This document shows positions 58,501 through 64,000 of a DNA stretch of 64,000 bases, piece by piece. The notes under the pieces are model-generated. The model was not told where the DNA came from and ran no database searches. It worked only from the letters and a program-made list of their open reading frames with translations. Position 1 is the first letter of the stretch. Every line of letters starts with the position of its first letter. The DNA comes from Chitinophaga rupis. Lineage in GTDB: Bacteria; Bacteroidota; Bacteroidia; Chitinophagales; Chitinophagaceae. The position numbers were made by a program, and so were the translations under genes. Location of the stretch: assembly GCF_900109685.1 (NCBI RefSeq), contig NZ_FOBB01000003.1:558001-622000 (forward strand), given 5' to 3'.

Positions 58501-59683
58501 AGGACCGACACCGGTTGGAAATACTGATTTTACCTGGTCGGCGTTCGACAGGCTGCGCAATGTCAACAAAGATGGAATGAATATAGAATTCACCAGTAAT
58601 GCCGCGTCAGAAAAAGCATTTCGATATGATGAAGTAACAAAAACAGCTACCTATTATGTACGCGATGTGAGAGGGAATATAATAGCCATCTACAATTTTG
58701 CACCTGGCAAAGTCTCTCTTGAAGAATTTCCTCTATATGGCGTGAATCGCACTGGTACGTTGCGTATGCATACACCGCTGTCTGCGCTAACTCCTGTGAA
58801 TGAATTGACATATGCGAGGGGCTCAAAAGAATATGAGTTGGTGAATCATTTGGGCAATGTAATGGTAACAGTGAGTGATAGAAGAATTCCTGATGGTGCA
58901 GGCTGGAAAGCGGATGTATTAACAGCACAGGATTATTATCCATTCGGTACTTCAATGGCAGCGCGTTCATTTAGAAAATCGGGCGTTGCTGATTATCGTT
59001 ATGGATTCAATAATAAAGAAATGGAGAGGTATGTTGACGAAAGAAATATCCCGCTGGATTTTGGAGCAAGGATGTATGGTTCCGGTACGGGTCAATGGTT
59101 TTCTACAGATCCGCTGGAGAATAAGGCGCCTGGATTCAGTCCATATAATTATTGCATGGGTAACCCGGTAAGGATGAGAGATCCTGATGGAAGAATAGCG
59201 ATAGTTGATGACATTGCACTTGCAACCTATTTCTTTGGCGCCATGATTCTAGCTTCGCCTCCAGTGCAAGAGGGGTTAAGAGATGCGCTTAATACTACAA
59301 TTAATGCGACCAGAGATAAGTATAGTAATCTTATTCTGAATGAAAATGAAAATGAAAAAACAAAAAAAGGAGGGCAAAGCGAAGACGATCTTCCTACCTT
59401 AAAATATCCTACAGATGGAACAAGGCCAAGATTATCGGGAAGAATACCTGAACCGGAAAGAATAAAAGAAATGACGAAGGATGAAGTTGAGGATCAATTA
59501 GAGATTACTAAAGAAAGCATACAGAATAGAATAAAAGATCAAATTGATTTTAACAAAGGAAAAAATCCCATGCATAGAAGCCAAGATGAACGCGTTGATC
59601 AAAGTCGCAGACATGGAGTACGGCAAAACCTAGAACAGAATTATGAAAAGCAACTGGAAAAAAGATTAAAAGATTTTAAATAA
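52580..59683 (+). CDS. RHS repeat-associated core protein, second of the pair
   Basis: 2367 residues, secreted (MKSFLLLSSVLLLQFISHAQ). An Fn3-like segment (about 190-290) comes before a long RHS/YD-repeat shell (YDLAGNLVKTVPPKG; YEYDADNRL; YNYDANSNLS). The RHS core is present: DYYPFGTSM, YRYGFNNKEME, and the closing FSPYNYCMGNPVRMRDPDGR at about 2185-2205. The last 162 residues form a variable tail with a membrane-like start and a charged Arg/Glu-rich end (HRSQDERVDQSRRHGVRQ). The ATG at 52580 is chosen because the signal starts there. Confidence 0.92.
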   Translation: MKSFLLLSSVLLLQFISHAQQQLVDGGKKNLAEMSASQGTGIFSSTHKTVAGAKDIHLFHVLTLEINTPALTPLLRAKNFSVIAKFTVSTGNSAATMRPPEAKDLKLNYNTIGTYQAKDAFEKADVEIVDYKLVSISVKEENGTPITIDANNQDIVVLKQHLQFDRYLPPNSQEAIKTQQITVTPDKGYANLSWSPVSWALAYDIEYSFIDNYVARGAPITEANALYNFRFNSTRVQLSKTNYEIPLVYESGFLVYRVRPVGYWGINFDKIVTGLWSTPDAGKSLISETVGAEGNFFCKIEKTGIHEDDKKNWQYLVNFSEEGKRKDNVVYFDGTFRNRQEVTNLNTQQNLLVHEIIYDNAGRPAIDVLPTPIIPEGFLDAHIPRIAYQNALNVNSDEKSYSWKDFDIDRLICTVFPDKLNTKSGASKYYSPDNKNFDASATGIKRQMAYVADAAGYPFTQKEYTPDNSGRISRQSSPGPDFSFNSTLNSTHEQKFFYGTPSQQELDRVFGNDIGFASHYSKEINIDGDGQAHVTYKNLKGNVIATALAGDPAPNLTQIIEPIVKRRVTVNLADPDRNRIDLNTRSVTATYPLVIGETTKIDLIYDVTANGFPFSICKEGADNLCYDCVYDLTMKLTDACGVDYINKKIAIGTLNDLRKCESGTSAVSIAPASIQLKSGSYFISKTLTVSDSAINAYIADYLNDPCWNLIPHPEKPVECSVIPYKIQTISIGDGCDTSITTKIRTPKMRFLPQPQHVTGDCEPFVGKSLNDISIQKMLNDLSPKGQDGEYPLTGDIATSIYQYPLSVFNDHNQLPTKGNWRYPVFHYRNKMGDEIFIDKEVNGVIQKLRPEELSLEEFLQNWEPAMAYSLLPYHPEYCYYEWNMAHKDFFEYEDKMRGIADYVTANRTYTSLLKDPYEKPDPSDALFTDLTRATKMTGYMKDISALYPGGGFNSMKLADVAAIAAAGFSADITFSDASIYPMHHKIFDELKLQDEEWVQFRSFYLQARTKIIEEMRNNEIVVSTRPACCMLNDYIGNAECTGGPRDKNLCALFANKKPVFPSQARLADLIAGNSSLPIPAPDSNINCLSCTQPQNYVQFINEMFAKKQLFTAMRITGRLLGMIGNHNTDIIIAKGDHIKWVPLITINTLNAKLVDEETGDVICTIDLATKEASFDWKNIVYFSCLKDEATPNAFTLTAWNATATAFVLQGSSNCFEVKECAPATDLITTCDKKEYTGLFIDMLEKVLKSAAANVIPSALVRGRNPNAAYPEGKDPVSLWHITSNTPVANNFDIPLNFSSLDNTPQFHLSIRSANTLFTNFAEWKITGSEFLSAPPPVDNCKEANTLKLFVQKRSQPQVTDVFEVSFDFPLGTCCTFNKANAFCCMPVMTGLPTVTEPDCIQIQQIQEDNNEEIINNQLKQHFADSLRTQYILHCLHAFEKFTVAYDEQLYHYTLFYYDLAGNLVKTVPPKGVQPLTDDETKQTAIFRNTHTGDSIFTRHTMITLAAFNTTNNVIAQSTPDAGTSRYCYDEADRVIYKQNANQSFNAAMRRASFIHYDSIGRVIQTGEIPISYFKLPAYLSNKDFNDELDASDKYKTDIFTTFYDRMPAAINGGYDFNLNTLNQQNLRNRVSATLFHRSFMDNTPYTHAFYYNYDIEGNIHTVIQDSRFLENYAVRLGLCDYLSFNRFKTISYDYDLISKKVNRTWYQPNQSDQLIHIYEYDADNRLVNVKTTTRIWENPADVDVDASYQFYLHGPLARLELGQEKIQGLDYIYTLQGWMKGVNSSLPIAGTDPGKDDGTVFLKDAFAFGLNYFPGDYTSISKNITLPDVEKTDMGTGFSKPLYSGNIRSMITSIYVLNGKDGIQATSYNYDVLNRLLNMKVYQPKNNQLAIWQNGGFTEPYRTQYNYDANSNLSDLLRKDEVGNAIDQLSYTYTAGTNRSEKIADAVASAVANNLLPDNKNIYDAGGRLSHHNEGPTPVGNTDFTWSAFDRLRNVNKDGMNIEFTSNAASEKAFRYDEVTKTATYYVRDVRGNIIAIYNFAPGKVSLEEFPLYGVNRTGTLRMHTPLSALTPVNELTYARGSKEYELVNHLGNVMVTVSDRRIPDGAGWKADVLTAQDYYPFGTSMAARSFRKSGVADYRYGFNNKEMERYVDERNIPLDFGARMYGSGTGQWFSTDPLENKAPGFSPYNYCMGNPVRMRDPDGRIAIVDDIALATYFFGAMILASPPVQEGLRDALNTTINATRDKYSNLILNENENEKTKKGGQSEDDLPTLKYPTDGTRPRLSGRIPEPERIKEMTKDEVEDQLEITKESIQNRIKDQIDFNKGKNPMHRSQDERVDQSRRHGVRQNLEQNYEKQLEKRLKDFK
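59195..59680 (+). other. Variable C-terminal tail of the RHS protein
   Basis: The 162 residues after the DPDGR boundary have no match that I recognise. In RHS proteins this position usually carries a toxin or effector. Here it has a hydrophobic start (LATYFFGAMILASPP), a linker and a charged helical end with His/Arg clusters. No intact gene that could be immunity follows. Confidence 0.45.
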
Positions 59684-59871
59684 TATGTAATAATTACGTG
59701 TAGGCACTGCCGAATCAATCAAAGTACGGTTACCTGGTCTGACACCAGTGGAAAAATAGTTGTTGAATTGGCCAAAAGATTGTTCTTTCCGGCTTTTATT
59801 AAAATGATACAACTGCAAAAGATTGAATTCAATAAACATCCGCAGCAGGTGATTATTGCCTTTGTAATCTG

Positions 59872-60543
59872 ATGAAATCGGATAGTGATCTAACCGGCAT
59901 ACAGCCATACCCGACATACCATCAGTCGAAATGCGGATTATGTGATGACGGATCTTACCCTGTCCCGGCGAGTGGAGATGTTTTTTTATTAGAAGCACCC
60001 AAAATCAACAAAATCCTTCTTGCAAAATCCGACAGAGAGAATAATCTAAACAGTTTTGTTAACGAGTTCAAGTCATTTGAGCACGGGCAAACTATTTTAA
60101 AGGCCCATTATAAGGAGCGTCGTGAAGAGAAGTATGAAGTATATATAGATTTTGTTCAAATCATATTTCACATAAGGGGAACACAACACTGTAAATCCTA
60201 CAAAGCAAAATTAGACAGCTATATTCAACAATATATCCCAAGCAATACGAAGTATTTATTGCACCTGATGGACGATGGTTCTAAAGAACTTGCGAATTAC
60301 GTTTGTGATAAAATCGCTGGTTCTTTTAAGGATGATCTGCTACCGAAGATTCTTGACCAGGATCAACTTGAAGAAATAGATCCGGAAACGTCGGGCGCCA
60401 TAGTTGTAGTGGGCTCTTGTGTTTCAAATGGAAAAAATTTACATTATATTAGCCGGGCACTTCGGAAATATGAAAAACTGCGTATCATTTATTTTATTTG
60501 TTTGGTAAGCATATGGCCACAATTGCCGATTGTATTACAATGA
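59872..60543 (+). pseudogene. Phosphoribosyltransferase-like (PRTase-CE type) protein, truncated
   Basis: 223 residues. The start region CGLCDDGSYPVPASGDVFLL and the core GAIVVVGSCVSNGKNLHYIS followed by RALRKYEKLRIIYFI resemble phosphoribosyltransferase-like domains of bacterial conflict systems (PRTase-CE type). After IIYFI the frame enters about 15 odd residues and stops, so the gene is broken near 60500. Residues before CGLC may also be lost, since no start fits the domain well. The next frame (60509-60859) encodes an unrelated C-terminal part, as if a deletion joined two genes or two ends of one gene. Confidence 0.55.
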
Positions 60544-60859
60544 TGGAAACCATGATATTAATCAAGGAACGTACATTCAACTCAGTAAACATTCAGCCTT
60601 GCTTCATTTCGTGAGTAAAAGCGATTTGCCATTGAAAATTGATTTAGACAAGCGTTCCACGTTTACGAGTTTGTTCTATATCGCAAAACAGGTGTACTGG
60701 TTCTCACATTTGTCGCATAGAAGTTATATGCCTTCCAAAAGAACAGTTACTATTATGTACCCCTCCCTTATGGCGAGAATGACTGAAGAACTTAAAAATG
60801 TAGAGGGTTGGGATTACGAAAGATTAAAAGCAGTAAGTGAAAAACTATGGTTTATTTAA
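60509..60859 (+). pseudogene. C-terminal fragment resembling a PIWI (Argonaute-like) domain
   Basis: A frame of about 116 codons without a proper ATG (a TTG occurs at 60530). The product has GTYIQLSKHSALLHF, IAKQVYWFSHLSHRS and the ending RTVTIMYPSLMARM, a pattern that resembles the last part of PIWI domains (Q..Y..S...RS..P....Y..L.A). The catalytic tetrad lies upstream in such proteins and is absent here. Its stop overlaps the start of the nuclease gene by 13 bases, which shows they were one operon. The PIWI assignment is by eye only. Confidence 0.45.
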
Positions 60860-62400
60860 GAGAGATATTGAAAAATAATAAGGTAAAGCTATTTCAACAT
60901 AAGAATATTGAGCTGGCCGCTTATCTGTATGTTCAATCTTTCGACGAATTTCCAAATCATTCATTTGAATTATCCCCTGAGGAGGAAGTAGCATTACTTG
61001 GTTATAAAAAAGAATACGTTGAAGTTTCCAAAGTAATTACAATCATTTCAAAAACTCCAATTAAGGGGATTAATGCAACTTCAAATGTTTTCAAGTTTGC
61101 GGGCTTGTATTTATCAGCCAAGAATGAGTGTAGTTATCGTCTTAAAGAAAAATATCAACAAAGTGACTTAAAACAAAAGTATTTTCTCAGCAAAATAGAA
61201 CCTTCCCTTAAAGAAGAGCTTTTAACGGAGGTTCGGAATTCTCAAAAACTACCCATAACAACACTTATAAAAACCGTGTTAGACGTAGATGCCATAAACG
61301 AAAATGAATTGAACACTGCATTGCAAAGTATTACATCAGACGCTGAGATAGATGTACAGTTACAGATAATTTTGGAGGATATTGAAAGATCTTTACTGCA
61401 AATAAAGTTTGTCAATAAAACTGCTGACGAAGTGGTGCGGGATGTATTAAATAATTTCAGCAATGCTATTCAAAAGATAATTAAAGACCGTAGAAAGGAT
61501 CATCCTGATTTTAAAATAGATGATGAATATGATGTGCAGGATATTTTATATGTAATTCTTAAATCCATTTTCCCAACCCTGCGGGATGAAGATGCAATTG
61601 GCAAAGTTGGAGCAAAAACAACCAAGATAGATTTGGTTATACGAGAGGAAAAAGTTTTAGTGGAAGTAAAAATGATAAAAGAGAAGGATACTAACGAAAC
61701 TCATTTTATAGAACAGCTGAAAGTAGATTTTGAATCGTACCATGAATGCAAATGGCTTCGAAAGTTGTTTTGCTTTGTTTATGATCCTCACAAAAAGACC
61801 CGTGACATTTCAAATTTCAATGATTTGAATGGAGATAGGATAAAAGGATATAAGCTCTTAAAACTGAATATTCGGCGTAAGATCAAGCGCCGGCTACCCG
61901 AGCGAGTAAAACAGCCGCTGCTTGTTCCTGATGCGCTTAATCAGTCCTGGAGTATGGATTTTATGTCGGACAGCTTGGTGGATGGTAGACGGTTCCGGCT
62001 GTTGAATATTATTGACGACTATAACAGGGAATCGCTTTGGATTGAAGTAGATACATCCCTACCCAGTTTGCGGGTTATCAGGGTGCTGGAACGGCTTCTG
62101 GAGCTGCGTGGTAAACCTCAGAGAATCAGAGTTGACAATGGACCAGAGTTTATAAGCGACAAACTGCAGCTATGGTGCCAGGACAGAAACATTCAGTTAT
62201 TGTACATCCAACCCGTCAAGCCGGTACAAAACGCTTTTATTGAACGAAACAATGGCTCTTTGAGAAGGGAGCTTTTGGATGCTTACCATTTCTTCACCTT
62301 ACAGGAAGTCAGGCTGATGGCGGAAGAATGGCAGCAGGACTACAACTATTCGAGGCCACACCAGGCACTCGGCTTTGTCCCTCCTCTGGAATACATCTAA
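60847..62400 (+). pseudogene. PD-(D/E)XK nuclease gene fused in frame to an IS3-type transposase remnant
   Basis: 517 codons in one frame made from two genes. Residues 1-337 are a helical N-terminal part followed by a restriction-like nuclease domain: the DEYDVQDILYVILKSIF stretch, then Asp262 (KIDLVI) and Glu273-x-Lys275 (VEVK), the PD-(D/E)XK triad. From about residue 338 the chain turns into a transposase: NIRRKIKRRLPERV, then rve motifs WSMDF, VDNGPEFIS and NAFIERNNGSL (D,D-35-E). The fusion suggests that the 3' end of the nuclease gene and the 5' end of the IS were both lost. Confidence 0.75.
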
Positions 62401-62474
62401 ACTATGACCTTTTGAACCCTTAGAAAATTCGCAAATTCTAATCCCAATTGGATCAAATATTAGGGGAGCTTACA
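61851..62474 (+). mobile_element. 5'-truncated IS3-family element
   Basis: The rve part of an IS3/IS407-type transposase occupies 61851-62400. The sequence that ends at 62474 reads, on the minus strand, TGTAAGCTCCCCTAATATTT, a plausible right inverted repeat with the TG end of IS3 elements. OrfA and the N-terminal half of OrfB are missing, and no left inverted repeat is found, though TATAAGCTC at 61849 resembles its outer end. The copy cannot transpose by itself. Confidence 0.6.
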
Positions 62475-62617
62475 ATACATCTTTATTTCTAAAACCAAAA
62501 TTAGTAAGTCGCGTTTTGTCTATTATTAGTATGCTTCTAGTGTTGTTTATTCTAATAAGGAAATTTTTAACCCCGTTTTCTAATAACTACCTTCAACCTG
62601 TTAATCAGGCACTCTCT

Positions 62618-63937
62618 TTATTGAGCAACCTTTTTTGCCTTCCTTTTTTTTGGAACCTGCTTATATTTTCCTTCAATTAATTTTTGAATATTTTCAACCC
62701 TATTTTGTAATTCGTCAAACGTAACGATCTCCACATCTTTACTATTACTCCGTATTAATTCAAATGGTCTGAGTTGTTTAGATTCCAGTGATTTAATCTG
62801 GCCCATTAAAACAACACACTTGGAGTTAAAAGTTTCGAAGTCTTCGGATGAGTCCACTTTAAGATTCGCATAATGCTTTTGAAAATTATCCCTTTGGTTC
62901 AAAACCTGGGAGATTGCCCCCGACAAATCAGAACTCATAGCATAAACATCATTTCCCCGGTAGGCTTTACCCTTTTTTACCAATTCACTTTTGTGAGTTT
63001 TTATTTCAAGAAAAGCGACATTATTTGTCAAATTGTTTTTAATAAGAAAGTCAGTGACCTTGCCATTTGTATTAGAAACATTTTTGCCGCCAACATATGC
63101 CTCATTCTCAAATAAAATGATTGGAAATGAAAAAATATAAGAAAATATCCAACTATGAGTACCAAGAAACTCCTGCCACTTTTTTTCTGTTGCGTCGCTA
63201 TCCGTTGTTATTCTCATTAACACTTTGAACTCGTCAATTACATCATCAATATACTTTTTGTCAATTTTAGATTTTGTATCAAGAAGAGTCTGTGGTGTAA
63301 AAAAATCATCTGTAAGTGAAAGTCTGTCGAACATTTCCTTTATGGCATTTTTATCCTTTTCGGAAAATTCATCTAAAGAATTCCCCCAAGTAGAAATAAC
63401 TCCTGCAATAGAATTCTTAACGTATAGCAACTCTACTTCGTCAATTTCTGATTCATAAATCAACTTTAACTGTTGTTGGGCCAAAATAGCCCGTTCCTGT
63501 TTTTGTTGATCTAGCTTCACCTGAAAAACGTCGAACCATTTTCTCAGGTCCTTTTCAGTAATCACAACTTCTTTAGCTGTCTTACTCAGCCTGGCGGTGC
63601 CCGTTTTAGTAATTTTAACTGTTTCAATTTTTAGCACTTCCCCTAAATAATCACCTAAGGGTTGTAGCTTGTTGCTAAAACCGTAACCAAAAGTCGCGAC
63701 CTTATAGACACCAACCGGCAGCTTGCCATCAAAACCTTCGTAAATGAATTGCTTAATATTTTTGTATTTTGGAGAACCATCAAAGTTCCATGGATAGTGA
63801 ATTTCTTTGTCGGTGTTGTGAAATACTTCCTTACTTAGGATCTTGATTCCTTTTTCGGAGTCTTCAAACTCATAAGTAGTTTTAATAGCGGTTTTCTTAA
63901 TTATTCTTTCTTCTCTTATAGCATCTTCTTGTGCCAT
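62618..63937 (-). CDS. sduA: Shedu anti-phage nuclease (SduA, DUF4263)
   Basis: Single-protein defence nuclease of 439 residues. The DUF4263 domain is seen in KKWQEFLGTHSWIFSYIF (about 253-270) and in the PD-(D/E)XK core: Asp296 in GKVTDFLI and Glu311-x-Lys313 in FLEIKTHKSEL; SGAISQVLNQRDNF (about 339-352) carries the conserved Gln. The N-terminal 240 residues form a family-variable sensing or regulatory part. The C-terminus is very basic. Members form oligomers that attack phage or nicked DNA. Codon use is A+T-rich, in line with acquired DNA. Confidence 0.9.
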   Translation of the reverse strand: MAQEDAIREERIIKKTAIKTTYEFEDSEKGIKILSKEVFHNTDKEIHYPWNFDGSPKYKNIKQFIYEGFDGKLPVGVYKVATFGYGFSNKLQPLGDYLGEVLKIETVKITKTGTARLSKTAKEVVITEKDLRKWFDVFQVKLDQQKQERAILAQQQLKLIYESEIDEVELLYVKNSIAGVISTWGNSLDEFSEKDKNAIKEMFDRLSLTDDFFTPQTLLDTKSKIDKKYIDDVIDEFKVLMRITTDSDATEKKWQEFLGTHSWIFSYIFSFPIILFENEAYVGGKNVSNTNGKVTDFLIKNNLTNNVAFLEIKTHKSELVKKGKAYRGNDVYAMSSDLSGAISQVLNQRDNFQKHYANLKVDSSEDFETFNSKCVVLMGQIKSLESKQLRPFELIRSNSKDVEIVTFDELQNRVENIQKLIEGKYKQVPKKRKAKKVAQ

Positions 63938-64000
63938 TTTTTAGATTTTAGGGGCTTTAATTGTACCTTTCCTTGGACTTACCTTTCTTTGGAGTTGTTA

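Noticed and set aside
59666..59998. Minus-strand frame of 110 codons after the RHS gene.
   Set aside because: It runs antisense into the PRTase-like gene, which has clear protein motifs, and no family is seen in it.

Overview
The window looks like the chromosome of a Bacteroidota bacterium of the Chitinophagaceae type (Chitinophaga-like). It has three SusC/SusD receptor pairs, an ECF sigma/FecR-controlled receptor, promoters that resemble the Bacteroidota consensus (TTTG, about 19 bases, TAnnTTTG), lipoproteins with short lipoboxes, and paired giant RHS genes. No rRNA or tRNA gene was recognised.

Region 1 (1-9605) is a polysaccharide utilisation locus: SusC, SusD and a GH43 glycosidase (cut by the window edge) on the minus strand. 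Divergent to it is a two-component system of the HTCS type, split into a propeller sensor kinase and a REC-AraC regulator that overlap by 29 bases. Region 2 (9602-21566) is a sialic acid operon on the minus strand: sialidase, SusC, SusD, second sialidase, N-acetylneuraminate lyase, mutarotase (NanM type) and an MFS transporter whose reading frame is broken. A FadR-type GntR regulator lies upstream, and an inverted repeat covers the -7 box of the operon promoter. Together these genes would release sialic acid outside the cell, import it and cleave it to ManNAc and pyruvate; the epimerase and kinase steps are not in this window.

Region 3 (21597-31310) is ordinary mixed chromosome: an OmpA-like lipoprotein, a zinc metallopeptidase, a membrane nucleotide cyclase, an AraC regulator followed by a Bcr/CflA drug exporter, an azoreductase divergent from an HxlR regulator (with a 36-bp perfect palindrome between them), and an AraC regulator divergent from a phytanoyl-CoA dioxygenase-like enzyme. 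Region 4 (31344-41404) is one minus-strand set: ECF sigma, FecR, SusC with an STN domain, SusD and two TlpA-like thioredoxin proteins. A SigZ-like sigma factor and a secreted or anchored esterase follow on the plus strand (41682-43173).

Region 5 (about 43333-64000) is accessory DNA, visibly richer in A+T. Its left edge carries what looks like the 3' end of a tmRNA gene (ssrA) with its terminator, as expected for one end of an element integrated in ssrA. Inside are two secreted or membrane proteins of unknown function, a pair of giant RHS genes, a decayed cassette (phosphoribosyltransferase-like gene, PIWI-like C-terminal fragment, PD-(D/E)XK nuclease), an IS3-type transposase remnant fused in frame to that nuclease, and an intact Shedu (DUF4263) defence nuclease. 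The most unusual candidate system is the PRTase/PIWI-like/nuclease cassette; here it is a broken copy.
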